Notes under the pieces: generated by a model
Databases searched by the model: none
What the model was told of the DNA's origin: nothing
Seen by the model: only the letters and a program-made list of their open reading frames with translations
Assembly (NCBI GenBank): GCA_004297305.1
Contig: SCTR01000006.1
Location: forward strand, 194,129-258,128
DNA from: Actinomycetota bacterium
GTDB taxonomy: Bacteria; Actinomycetota; Actinomycetes; S36-B12; FW305-bin1
Length of the DNA stretch: 64,000 nucleotides
Direction: 5' to 3'
Translations under genes and position numbers: made by a program
In this document: in pieces, positions 38,185 to 46,353 of the stretch
Layout of the letters: each line of letters opens with the position of its first letter
How positions within the stretch are numbered: the first letter of the stretch is position 1

Positions 38185-38217
38185 TTTCCCCGTTCCTCCC
38201 GTAGTTTGAATCTCGCC

Positions 38218-38223
38218 AGCATA
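38218..38223 (-). promoter_or_regulatory. Possible -10 element for the secreted-protein operon
   Basis: TATGCT on the minus strand, 34 bases before the ATG, in an AT-rich patch (GGTTAAATATGCT). No clear -35 is seen. Confidence 0.4.
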
Positions 38224-38232
38224 TTTAACCAA

Positions 38233-38708
38233 CTGAGCGAGACAGTGCTCGGGAGGCTAGCAGTCCGGCCAACGCCGTGCAAGGGTTCGAACATCGCTGA
38301 TGGCGCAGGCCGGTCGTCGGCTCCCGCAGCCCGCCGCCAGCGGTCGTTGCCTCGCCGGACCGGCGGTATGTGGAGGTCCGCGCAGCGTCCTCGGCTCTGA
38401 ATCGCCCGAACTACCAGACGAGCCTTCTGGCCACCAGGCGTCGAGCCGGTGGGGACGGCCGGGTGATGAAGCAGCGGCGTTCGGTCGCCGCATCGAACGT
38501 GGGGCTGGTTCGATAGTGCCTCCGCGACAGAGTTTCCGGACAAGGCATTTGTCAATGCACCGCCGACAGTCGGGCTGGTACCTCACGCCCTGCGATCGGC
38601 TTGCAAGAGCGGTGAAGCATCTCTTCGTCAACTAGCCCGTCATGACGTTCTGCGACGACGACCGTGCCGCCGGTATCCCGGCTGGCGCCGGCCCCCGGCT
38701 GCGTCCCG
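38233..38708. other. 476-bp interval without a recognisable gene
   Basis: It separates the low-GC cassette from the cytochrome c genes. Frames on both strands are Arg/Pro/Ser-rich and show no family resemblance. I see no tRNA, insertion sequence or clear repeat. The left end probably holds the promoter of the cassette. Confidence 0.6.
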
Positions 38709-39716
38709 TCAGGACAGGCCGCCGTACGAGTGCAGGCCCGACGCGAAGATGTTGACCGCGAAGTAGTTGATGACGAACGTCGCGAAGCCGGCCAGGGCGA
38801 TGTACGCCGCCCGGCGGCCACGCCAGCCCGCGGTCGCTCGAGCGTGCAGGTACGCCGCGAACACCACCCACGTGACGAACGCCCAGGTCTCCTTCGGGTC
38901 CCAGCCCCAGTAGCGGCCCCAGGCGTTCTCGGCCCAGATCGCTCCGGCGATGACCGCAAAGGTCCACAGCGGGAACGTGAACGCGATGATCCGGTACGCC
39001 ATGGCGTCCAGTCGCTCCGCGGTGGGCAGATGCGACGAGATCGGGCCGGTCGGGACACCGTCGGGCCCGGCGCGGCGCTCGGCACGCTCCCGGACCAGAT
39101 ACAGCATCGATACCGCCCCGGTCACCAGGAACGCCGCGCCGCTGATGATCGCCGCGAGCACGTGGATGACCAGCCAGTACGACTTCAGCGCCGGCACGAG
39201 CTGCGCGGCCTCGGTGTAGAGCACCGTGACGGCCAGGCCGATGGTCAGCAGCACCGGGACGACGACGAACAACCCGAGCCAGCGGACGTCACGGCGTGTG
39301 GAGATACCGAGGAACACCGTCAGCGCCACCGCCGCCGACGACAGCGAGAACTCGTACATGTTGCCCCACGGGGCACGACCGGCCCAGATGCCGCGCACCA
39401 CGAGCCCGGCGACCAACAGCGCCCAGCCCAGCCAGGTCAGCGACATCCCGACGTTTGCCACGCGCCGCCCCGGCGGCAGGGCGTCAGCATCCGGCTGTGC
39501 GCGCCGGGCCACCGCCGTACCCGGTGCCGAGCCCACGACGGCAGCCGGCGCGCCGACCGCTGCCCCGACCGGGACCTGCGCGGTCACCGCGACCGGAGCG
39601 GTGCGGCTACGGCCGGCGGCGAAGAACGCGGCGAAACACACCATCGCCCCGGCCAGGACGAGCATCGAGGCGTAGACGAACCCGTTGCTCAGCGATGCGA
39701 GCTCGGCAGCGGACAC
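38709..39716 (-). CDS. ccsB: Cytochrome c biogenesis protein CcsB (haem handling, system II)
   Basis: With ResB it exports haem and attaches it to apocytochrome c outside the membrane. It has 335 residues from a GTG at 39714-39716, sharing one base with the resB stop. The frame stays open far upstream, but that part only reads resB in the wrong sense. The tryptophan-rich WWD-type motif is WAENAWGRYWGWDPKETWAF near residue 270, with the conserved His residues in YWLVIHVLAAI and YLHARAT. About eight helices are present. It also has an Ala/Val-rich linker at ~40-75. Confidence 0.95.
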   Translation of the reverse strand: MSAAELASLSNGFVYASMLVLAGAMVCFAAFFAAGRSRTAPVAVTAQVPVGAAVGAPAAVVGSAPGTAVARRAQPDADALPPGRRVANVGMSLTWLGWALLVAGLVVRGIWAGRAPWGNMYEFSLSSAAVALTVFLGISTRRDVRWLGLFVVVPVLLTIGLAVTVLYTEAAQLVPALKSYWLVIHVLAAIISGAAFLVTGAVSMLYLVRERAERRAGPDGVPTGPISSHLPTAERLDAMAYRIIAFTFPLWTFAVIAGAIWAENAWGRYWGWDPKETWAFVTWVVFAAYLHARATAGWRGRRAAYIALAGFATFVINYFAVNIFASGLHSYGGLS

Positions 39717-41311
39717 TAGTTCTCCTTCGGTACGACGCTCGCCCGCGGTACGGCGGTGACGGCTGCGCTGACCGCGCGCACCACGTCCCCGACCTCGTCG
39801 GCCAACCCCGCCTGTTCGGAGCGGGCCAGACCGGCAACCTCGATCACGGTAGCCCCCTCGGCGTCGTCCCGGACCCGGACCCAGAGCCGGCGCCGCCGGA
39901 CGAACAGCGACAGGCACAGCCCGCCGATCGCGGTGGCCGCGGCGGCGAGCGCCAGCTGCTTGCCCGGGTCGTAGGCGATGCTGAACGACGCCCAACGCGT
40001 CACGCCGACGAACTCGACGGTGCCGAGGCCGTCCGGCAGCTGCCACGACTCGCCGGGACGCAGCGCCCGCAGCCCGACCTGCTGCATCGCGTCGGTCTTC
40101 AGCGTGTAGACGCTCTGCGGGACGCCGTCGTCGATGCCCAGGTCGCCTCGCCAGGCCGAGAAGAAGACCGCGGGGTCGTCGGCGGCCGGAAACGTCGAGT
40201 ACGGCCCGCGCACCGCATCCAGTGCGGCAGTAGGCAAGAAGATGCCCTGCAGGCCGATGCCGGGGTCGGCGTCGTACGCCTTGACCACGCCGGTCGAGGT
40301 GAAGTTGCCATCCTGCGGCAGGAACGGGACGGCGTCGTCGAACGTGACCTTGCCGTCCGCGCCGACGATGCGGACGTGGACGGCGTAGCCGTGACCGACC
40401 AGGAAGACCTTGGCGCCGTCGACCTGCAGCGGCTCGTTGACCTCGATGGTCTGCGACCGCTCCGCGCCACCGGGTTCGGCGCGGTACGTGACGTCGGCCT
40501 CGAAGACCCGGGGCGCGCCGTGCTGCGCCTCGCCGCGCTCGAAGTCCGCGGTGAACCGGTCGAGGGTGAAGCTGAACGGCACCAGCCGCGACGGGTCGGC
40601 CAGCCGGCCGCCGCCCCAGGCGTCGTACTGGGTCAGCAGGTTGGCGAACCCGTCGCCCTCCCGGACGATGACGTTGCCCTTCCAGCCCCACAACGCGCCC
40701 CAGCTGACCCCGAGCAGGATCACCAGCAAGGCGGTGTGGAACAGCAGGTTCCCGGCCTCCCGCAGGTAGCCCTTCTCCGCGGCCAGCCAGGCGCCGCCGC
40801 CGGCGGCGTCGGTGCCGTCCCGCAGCCGCCACCGCCGTCGCGCCAACTGGGCCCGGGCAGCGGCGAGCACCCGCGGCGCGGCCTGCTCGGCCGGCATCGC
40901 CGCGGTCAGCAGGTGCGGCTGCTGCAGCCGGGACAGCACCCTCGGCGCCGGCGGTGGCGGGGTCCGCAGGGCCTTGGCGTAGCTGACCAGCCGGGGGACC
41001 ACGCAACCGACAAGCGAGACGAACAGCAGCAGGTACACCGCGGCGAACCAGGGGGCGGCGAACACGTCGAACATCCCGAGCCGGTCGAGCACCGGGCCCA
41101 GGGTCGGGTTGGCCTCCAGATACGCCTTGACCTGCAACGGGTTGACCGACCGTTGCGGGAACACCGAACCCGGGACCGCGGCGAGCGCCAGGAGGAAGAG
41201 CAGCACGAGGGCGGTGCTCATCGACGTCAGCCGGCGCCAGAGGAAGCGCAGCCAGCCGACCGCCCCCAGCGGGGCGGCCGGCGGCGAGTCGAGCGCGGTC
41301 GGCGCGCTCAT
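39716..41311 (-). CDS. resB: Cytochrome c biogenesis protein ResB (Ccs1)
   Basis: The partner of CcsB in system II haem ligation. It has 531 residues. Three N-terminal helices are followed by a large extracytoplasmic domain and a final helix near residue 445. WRRLTSMSTALVLLFLLALA, PGSVFPQRSVNP and NLLFHTALLVILLGVSWGAL are family signatures, with the last one carrying the conserved His. It follows ccdA after 7 bp. Confidence 0.95.
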   Translation of the reverse strand: MSAPTALDSPPAAPLGAVGWLRFLWRRLTSMSTALVLLFLLALAAVPGSVFPQRSVNPLQVKAYLEANPTLGPVLDRLGMFDVFAAPWFAAVYLLLFVSLVGCVVPRLVSYAKALRTPPPPAPRVLSRLQQPHLLTAAMPAEQAAPRVLAAARAQLARRRWRLRDGTDAAGGGAWLAAEKGYLREAGNLLFHTALLVILLGVSWGALWGWKGNVIVREGDGFANLLTQYDAWGGGRLADPSRLVPFSFTLDRFTADFERGEAQHGAPRVFEADVTYRAEPGGAERSQTIEVNEPLQVDGAKVFLVGHGYAVHVRIVGADGKVTFDDAVPFLPQDGNFTSTGVVKAYDADPGIGLQGIFLPTAALDAVRGPYSTFPAADDPAVFFSAWRGDLGIDDGVPQSVYTLKTDAMQQVGLRALRPGESWQLPDGLGTVEFVGVTRWASFSIAYDPGKQLALAAAATAIGGLCLSLFVRRRRLWVRVRDDAEGATVIEVAGLARSEQAGLADEVGDVVRAVSAAVTAVPRASVVPKEN

Positions 41312-41318
41312 CGCCGGC

Positions 41319-42206
41319 TCACAACGGCACCTCGAAACCGGCTGTCGCCGACCGCATCCAGACGGTCAGGTCGTCCCACCAGCCGGTGACCAGCAGCAGC
41401 CCGATGGCCACCAGCAGGCCGCCGCCCACTCGCATGACCGCGCCGCTGTGGTGGCGGACCCAGCCCAGGACGCCGGCCGCCTTCCGGAAGGCCAGGCCCA
41501 GCACGACGAACGGCAGACCGAGGCCCAGGCAGTACGCGAACGACAGCACCGCCCCCCGCGCGGCGCTGCCCTCGTTCAACGCCAGCCCCAGCACGGCGCC
41601 CAGCGTGGGGCCGATACACGGGACCCATCCGACGCCGAACAGCACACCGAGCAGCGGCGCCCCGGCCAGGGAGTACGTCGGGGTCATCGGGAAGCGCCAT
41701 TCCCGTTGCAGCGCAGGGACGACACCGAGGAATCCCAGGCCCATGACGATGACCACGACGCCGAGGATCCGGGTGATCGCGTCGGAGTACTGCAGCAGGA
41801 AGGAGCCGACGCCGCCGAAGAGCGCGCCGTAGGCGACGAAGACGGCGGTGAAACCCAGCACGAACAGGATCGACCCGAGCAGCACCCGGCTGTGCCGCCG
41901 GACATGCCGCAGCGGGGGGGCGCTCGTCACGACCGCACCACTGGCGCCGTCGTCGCTCGCGGCAGTACGCCGGCCGTCGTCGGCGGCGGCTCGATCGTCG
42001 TTGTCGCCGATGGCGGAGGTCCGCGGGCCGTCGTCGTCACCGCCCTCGCCGGCCAGTTCGGCGCCGGTGAGCCCGGTGACGTAGGACAGGTAGCCGGGGG
42101 CCAGTGGCAGGACGCACGGCGACAGGAACGAGACCAGGCCCGCCGTCGCGGCCAGCGGCACCGCCAGCAGCAACGAGCCGCTGGTGACGACCTCCGCCAC
42201 GCTCAC
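41319..42206 (-). CDS. ccdA: Thiol-disulfide electron carrier CcdA
   Basis: A membrane protein that carries reducing power from cytoplasmic thioredoxin to ResA. It has 295 residues from a GTG overlapping the resA stop. The two redox Cys are in FLSPCVLPLAPGYLSY and VGWVPCIGPTLGAVLG. Six helices are expected. A ~55-residue Asp/Ala/Arg-rich insertion (EGGDDDGPRTSAIGDNDD and beyond) between the first and second helices makes it longer than the ~230-240 usual for the family. Confidence 0.95.
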   Translation of the reverse strand: MSVAEVVTSGSLLLAVPLAATAGLVSFLSPCVLPLAPGYLSYVTGLTGAELAGEGGDDDGPRTSAIGDNDDRAAADDGRRTAASDDGASGAVVTSAPPLRHVRRHSRVLLGSILFVLGFTAVFVAYGALFGGVGSFLLQYSDAITRILGVVVIVMGLGFLGVVPALQREWRFPMTPTYSLAGAPLLGVLFGVGWVPCIGPTLGAVLGLALNEGSAARGAVLSFAYCLGLGLPFVVLGLAFRKAAGVLGWVRHHSGAVMRVGGGLLVAIGLLLVTGWWDDLTVWMRSATAGFEVPL

Positions 42207-42826
42207 CGGGACCCCACCGGCACCGGCGTCGTCGCGCGTTGTTCGGCCAGCAGCGGGTCGATCAGGCCCTGCAACGTCGACTCGCTCACCGTCCCCAGGG
42301 CTCGTGCGGCCACCCGTCCCGACTGGTCGATGACCAGCGTCGACGGAATCGCCTGGGGCGGCAGCGTGTCGTGGAACGCCAGCTGCAGCCGCCCGTCCGC
42401 GTCCACCACGCTGGGGTAGGTCACGCCCCACCGGGTCTGGAACGCCTCGGCGGACACCGTCGCGTCGCGGGTGTTCAGGCCGACGACCTGCACGCCGCGG
42501 CTCTGATTGGCCTGCCAGAGCCGTTGCAGGGCAGGCGCTTCGGTCCGGCAGGGCGCGCACCACGACGCCCAAACGTTGAGCACGACGACCTCACCGCGGT
42601 GGGCGGCAAGGTCGAACCGGTCGCCGGCGAGCGTCGTCCCGGCCAGCTGTGGGGCGACCTGCCGGTCGGCGGGCGCCAGCAGCACGATCGAACCGTCGCC
42701 GGCGACGAACCGGCTGCCGTCGCCGGGGCTGTCGGTGGTCGAGCACGCGGCGAGCGCGACGCCGGCCACCGCGAGCGCGACGACCAGGCGGAACCGGCCG
42801 AACCTGCGGAGCCGAGTGCCGGGCAC
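42203..42826 (-). CDS. resA: Thioredoxin-like lipoprotein ResA/TlpA
   Basis: It reduces the CxxCH disulfide of apocytochrome c so that haem can be attached. It has 207 residues. A lipobox LAAC with Cys28 follows the signal helix, so it is probably anchored on the outer face of the membrane. The thioredoxin site WASWCAPC has Cys90 and Cys93, and IPSTLVIDQSGRV carries the cis-Pro. It is the first of the resA-ccdA-resB-ccsB set and follows a phosphatase gene after 3 bp. Confidence 0.94.
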   Translation of the reverse strand: MPGTRLRRFGRFRLVVALAVAGVALAACSTTDSPGDGSRFVAGDGSIVLLAPADRQVAPQLAGTTLAGDRFDLAAHRGEVVVLNVWASWCAPCRTEAPALQRLWQANQSRGVQVVGLNTRDATVSAEAFQTRWGVTYPSVVDADGRLQLAFHDTLPPQAIPSTLVIDQSGRVAARALGTVSESTLQGLIDPLLAEQRATTPVPVGSR

Positions 42827-42829
42827 GGC

Positions 42830-43471
42830 CTAGGCCCCCGCCACCGGGCTCGCCCCGGGCAGCAGATCGGCCGCGGGCTCGGTGTACGTCAGCGACACGA
42901 GCCGGTCGCCGTCGTACGCGAACGACGTCAGGGAGGCCAGCGAACACTGCCGGCGGCGCGGATCGTGCACGAAGCGCCGCTGCTCGACGTCCAGCCGGGC
43001 CACCCAGATCGGCAGTTGATGGCTGACCAGCACGGCCTCGTGGCCCCGGGCGGCGTCGCGGGCCCGCGACACCGCCAGCCGCATCCGGGCGGCGAGCTGG
43101 ACGTAGGGCTCGCCCCAGCTGGGGCGCACCGGGTTCCACAGATGCCGCCACGCGGCCGGCTGGCGCAGTACGCCGTCGCCCACCCCGACCCGGCTGCCCT
43201 CGAACACGTTCGCGGCCTCGATCAGGTCGTCGTCGACCCCGACCGGCAGGCCGTGCCGGGCCGCGATCGGCGCGGCGGTCTCCTGCGCGCGGTCCAGCGG
43301 CGAGGCCGTCACCACCGTCACGTCGCGTCCGGCGAGCGCGTCGGCCGCGCGCTCGGCCATCGCCCGACCGAGCTCCGAGAGGTGGAAGTCGGGGAGCCGG
43401 CCGTAGAGGATCTTGCCGGGGTTGTGCACCTCGCCGTGCCGGAGCAGATGCACCACGGTGCGATCGGCCAT
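42830..43471 (-). CDS. Histidine phosphatase family protein
   Basis: A phosphoglycerate-mutase-like phosphatase of 213 residues; the substrate is unknown. The phosphohistidine motif LRHGEV is at residues 10-15, with His12 as the nucleophile. The second catalytic His is in VLVSHQLPI near residue 150. YGRLPDFHLSELG is typical of the class. Its start shares a base with the hemL stop. This gene usually sits between hemL and resA in actinobacteria. Confidence 0.9.
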   Translation of the reverse strand: MADRTVVHLLRHGEVHNPGKILYGRLPDFHLSELGRAMAERAADALAGRDVTVVTASPLDRAQETAAPIAARHGLPVGVDDDLIEAANVFEGSRVGVGDGVLRQPAAWRHLWNPVRPSWGEPYVQLAARMRLAVSRARDAARGHEAVLVSHQLPIWVARLDVEQRRFVHDPRRRQCSLASLTSFAYDGDRLVSLTYTEPAADLLPGASPVAGA

Positions 43472-44814
43472 CAGCGCGCCTCGACGGCGACCGCCGCGGC
43501 AGCCGCCGCGGCCGCGGCCGGGACAGCGGCGGCGATGCGGTCCAGGGCGCGGTCGTCGTGGGCGGCCGAGACGAACCAGGCCTCGAACGCCGACGGCGGC
43601 AACGACACCCCGGCGGCGAGCATCGAGTGGAAGAACGCGGCGTACCGGAACGTCTCCTGGCGCCGGGCCGCGGCGTAGTCCGGCACGTCGCTATCGACGA
43701 AGAACACGCTGAACAGGTTTCCGGCGCGGGCCAGCCGGTGGGCGACGCCGGCCTGCGTCAACGCGGCGGACACGAGATCGCCGACGGTGCGCGCCGTCGT
43801 ATCCAGGTGGCGGTACACCGCCGGCGTACACGCCTGCAGCGTGGCCAGCCCGGCGGCCGTCGCCACCGGATTGCCGGCCAGCGTGCCGGCTTGGTACACC
43901 GGACCGGCCGGCGCGAGCTGCGCCATCAGGTCGGCCCGGCCGCCGAACGCGGCCGCCGGCAACCCGCCCCCCATGACCTTGCCGAAGGTCATGAGGTCCG
44001 GAACGACACCGTCCAGGCCGAACCAGCCCGCGGCGCTCACCCGGAAACCGGTCATCACTTCGTCGCTGATGAAGATCGCGCCGTGCGCTCGGCACTGGGC
44101 CGCCAGCCCCTGGTTGAAGCCGGGCGCCGGAGGAACCACGCCCATGTTCGCCGCGGCCGCCTCGGTGATGACGCACGCGATGGAGTCGCCGTACGCCTCG
44201 AACGCCGCCCGGACCGCGTCGAGGTCGTTGTACGGCAGCACGATCGTGTCGGCGGCCGCCGCCCCGGTGACTCCGGGGCTGTCCGGCAGGCCGAACGTCG
44301 CCACACCGCTGCCGGCGCTGGCCAGCAGGGCGTCGACGTGCCCGTGGTAGCAGCCGGCGAACTTGACCACCGTGGTGCGGCCGGTGGCTCCCCGGGCCAG
44401 CCGGATCGCCGACATCGTCGCCTCGGTCCCGCTGGACACCAGGCGGACCTGCTCGACCGGTCCGACCCGGCGGACGATCTCCGCCGCCAGCTCCACCTCG
44501 CCGGGCCCCGGCGCCCCGAACGACAGCCCGCGGCCGGCCGCGGCGGCGACAGCCGCCACGACCTCCGGATGGGCATGGCCGAGGATCATCGGACCCCACG
44601 AGCACACCAGGTCGACGTAGTTGCGGCCGTCGGCGTCGGTGACCCACGGGCCGGTCCCGGACACCAGGAACCTCGGCGTACCGCCGACCGCCCGGAAGGC
44701 GCGCACCGGTGAGTTCACGCCACCGGGGGTCACCGCCCGGGCCCGGGCGAACAGGGCCTCGGACATCGGCGCCGCGGCGTCGTACGGCGGAAGGCTCGGC
44801 GGCGAGACGGGCAC
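43471..44814 (-). CDS. hemL: Glutamate-1-semialdehyde 2,1-aminomutase
   Basis: A PLP enzyme that makes 5-aminolevulinate from glutamate semialdehyde, the product of HemA. It has 447 residues from a GTG at 44812-44814; an ATG 16 codons later ([16 protein letters not shown]) is an alternative. [17 protein letters not shown] is the family opening. [11 protein letters not shown] holds the PLP-contacting Asp, and [11 protein letters not shown] has the Schiff-base Lys279. The C-terminus ends in an Ala-run ([18 protein letters not shown]), which is odd but harmless-looking. A perfect hairpin lies 10 bases upstream. Confidence 0.96.
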   Translation of the reverse strand: MPVSPPSLPPYDAAAPMSEALFARARAVTPGGVNSPVRAFRAVGGTPRFLVSGTGPWVTDADGRNYVDLVCSWGPMILGHAHPEVVAAVAAAAGRGLSFGAPGPGEVELAAEIVRRVGPVEQVRLVSSGTEATMSAIRLARGATGRTTVVKFAGCYHGHVDALLASAGSGVATFGLPDSPGVTGAAAADTIVLPYNDLDAVRAAFEAYGDSIACVITEAAAANMGVVPPAPGFNQGLAAQCRAHGAIFISDEVMTGFRVSAAGWFGLDGVVPDLMTFGKVMGGGLPAAAFGGRADLMAQLAPAGPVYQAGTLAGNPVATAAGLATLQACTPAVYRHLDTTARTVGDLVSAALTQAGVAHRLARAGNLFSVFFVDSDVPDYAAARRQETFRYAAFFHSMLAAGVSLPPSAFEAWFVSAAHDDRALDRIAAAVPAAAAAAAAAVAVEAR

Positions 44815-44823
44815 GCCGCATTG

Positions 44824-44850
44824 TCGCAGCCGGCCGGTGGCCGGCTGCGA
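44824..44850. promoter_or_regulatory. Perfect inverted repeat just upstream of hemL
   Basis: Arms TCGCAGCCGG and CCGGCTGCGA around a seven-base centre. It ends 10 bases before the hemL GTG start and lies in the divergent hemL/NlpC gap. It could be an operator or a 5'-UTR hairpin over the ribosome-binding region. Confidence 0.5.
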
Positions 44851-44901
44851 CCGGCGTCCGTTGAGCTTCGGCGAGGCTGGTCAGCAGCCGGTGTCGACCG
44901 A

Positions 44902-44907
44902 TATAAA
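44902..44907 (+). promoter_or_regulatory. Possible -10 element for the riboswitch and NlpC/P60 transcript
   Basis: TATAAA, within GATATAAACT, is the only AT-rich hexamer of the region and lies ~30 bases before the riboswitch. No clear -35 is visible. Confidence 0.5.
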
Positions 44908-44934
44908 CTCCCCGGCGTCCCGCGCAACAGCCGG

Positions 44935-45090
44935 GACGACAGCACCGCCGAATCCGGCCGGGCCGCAACGCCTTCGCCGGAGCCGGGGACCCAGTAACTG
45001 GGGCGAATCGGTCACCGACCGCGGCGACCGTAGGGCAGCCCGAGCCCGAGCCCGTCAGCTAACTCGGTAGGCGGCAGAGGGAAGGACACC
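44935..45090 (+). ncRNA. Cyclic di-AMP riboswitch (ydaO-yuaA class)
   Basis: The leader carries the conserved blocks of this class: CCGCCGAATCCG near 44946, GCCGGGGACCCA near 44982, GGGGCGAATCGGTC near 45000, GGGCAGCCCGAG near 45033, and CAGCTAACTCGGTAGGCGGC at 45056-45075. A purine-rich GAGGGAAGGAC follows as ribosome-binding site. In actinobacteria this element usually precedes cell-wall hydrolase genes and switches expression off when c-di-AMP is bound. The boundaries are approximate. Confidence 0.9.
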
Positions 45091-45096
45091 TGCTTC

Positions 45097-46245
45097 GTGA
45101 GCTCGCGCTGGCGCCGGTCGGTCATCCTCGCAGCGACCGCCGTGGTGACGGTTCCCTTCATCGCCGTCCCCGCCAACGCTGAACCGCAGCGGACCATCGA
45201 GCAGGTCGAGGCCCAGCTCGAAGCGCTGGAGAACCGCGCCGAAGGTGCCTCGGAGGCCCTCAACGGCGCCCAGGCCGACTACGACGCGATCGCGGCCAAG
45301 GCCGACGCGGCGGCCGCCAAGGTGGCCGCCGCGCAAGCCGACCTCGACGCGGAGACCAAAGAGACCGGTCGGCTGGCCGCGCAGGCGTACCGCTCGGCAG
45401 GCGTCGACGCCTTCCTCGGTGCGCTGACCGCCGATACCCCCACCCAGTTCCTGGACCGGGCCGCCATGGTCCAGCAGCTGTCGAAGTCGCAGGACACGAC
45501 GTTGCGCCGCGCCCAGGTCGCCTCGCTGCGCCTCGCCCAGGCGCAGGCGGCGTTCTCGCAGCAGGAGGACGCGAAGAAGGCCGTCCGCGACAAGATGGCG
45601 CAGCACAAGGCCGAGATCGACTCCGCCGTCGCCGAGACGCAGACCCTGCTGGCCTCGTTGCAGGAGGAGGAGCGGCAGCGCCTCGCAGCCATCGAGGAGC
45701 AGAAGCGGGCGGAGGCGGCCCGGGCCGCTGCGCAGGCGGCCGCGGAGGCCGCGGCCGAAGCCGAGCGGGAGGCAGCTGCCGAACGGGCCCAGCAGGCCGC
45801 CGCAGCGCAACAGCGACGGCAGGCAGGCGGCGGCGGCTCGGACGACAAGGACGAGCCGGACACCCCGAGCAACTCCGGCGGTTCCAGCCGCGGGATGACC
45901 GCGGTGCGCTACGCGCTGTCACAGGTCGGCGATCCCTACAGCTACAGCGCCAACCCGCCCAGTTCGTGGGACTGCTCCAAGCTGACCGCCGCGGCATGGC
46001 GGGCGGCGGGAGTGTCGTTGACGGCGTACTCGTACGCCCAGGCCCAGCAGGTACGCCGGGTGTCCACCAGCGACCTGCAGCCCGGCGACCTCCTCTTCTA
46101 CTTCAACGGCGCCCACCACGTGGCGCTGTACATCGGCGGCGGCAAGATCGTCGAGGCGGCCAGCCCGCGGTTCGGCGTCCAGGTGACCAGCCTCTGGAAC
46201 AGCTGGACCAGCGCGCACTTCAGCTTCGCCGGCCGACCAGGCTGA
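45097..46245 (+). CDS. Secreted NlpC/P60 peptidoglycan hydrolase with coiled coil (RipA-like)
   Basis: A cell-wall endopeptidase that cuts stem peptides. It has 382 residues from a GTG at 45097. A signal peptide covers ~1-28 (VTVPFIAVPANA). A long Ala/Glu/Gln coiled coil covers ~33-235. A Gly/Ser linker follows, and the NlpC/P60 domain runs from ~265 to the end. The catalytic Cys293 is in SSWDCSKLT and His341 in AHHVALYIGG. The coiled coil probably holds the domain inactive until activated, as in related proteins (inference). It is preceded by the c-di-AMP riboswitch. Confidence 0.93.
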   Translation: MSSRWRRSVILAATAVVTVPFIAVPANAEPQRTIEQVEAQLEALENRAEGASEALNGAQADYDAIAAKADAAAAKVAAAQADLDAETKETGRLAAQAYRSAGVDAFLGALTADTPTQFLDRAAMVQQLSKSQDTTLRRAQVASLRLAQAQAAFSQQEDAKKAVRDKMAQHKAEIDSAVAETQTLLASLQEEERQRLAAIEEQKRAEAARAAAQAAAEAAAEAEREAAAERAQQAAAAQQRRQAGGGGSDDKDEPDTPSNSGGSSRGMTAVRYALSQVGDPYSYSANPPSSWDCSKLTAAAWRAAGVSLTAYSYAQAQQVRRVSTSDLQPGDLLFYFNGAHHVALYIGGGKIVEAASPRFGVQVTSLWNSWTSAHFSFAGRPG

Positions 46246-46268
46246 GCCGGCCGCTGACCCGGCCCTGC

Positions 46269-46299
46269 CTGACGCGCGGCCGACAGGCGGCGGCGTCAG
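46269..46299. terminator. Hairpin 1 between NlpC/P60 gene and hemB
   Basis: Arms CTGACGC and GCGTCAG around an interior GCGGCCGAC segment, 24 bp after the NlpC/P60 stop. No T-run follows. Confidence 0.5.
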
Positions 46300-46321
46300 T
46301 GGCCTCGCCGACCGGCCCGGC

Positions 46322-46353
46322 CTGACGTGCGGCCGGGGAGCCGGTCGCGTCAG
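46322..46353. terminator. Hairpin 2, related copy overlapping the hemB stop
   Basis: Arms CTGACG and CGTCAG. It shares CCTGACG-N-GCGGCCG and GCGTCAGTG with the hairpin 53 bp before it, so the pair is an imperfect direct repeat of an inverted repeat. It may end transcription from both sides. Confidence 0.5.

Noticed and set aside
39717-41006. N-terminal extension of CcsB to a 765-residue protein
   Set aside because: The extra part reads resB in a wrong frame. The GTG at 39716, overlapping the resB stop, gives a normal CcsB.
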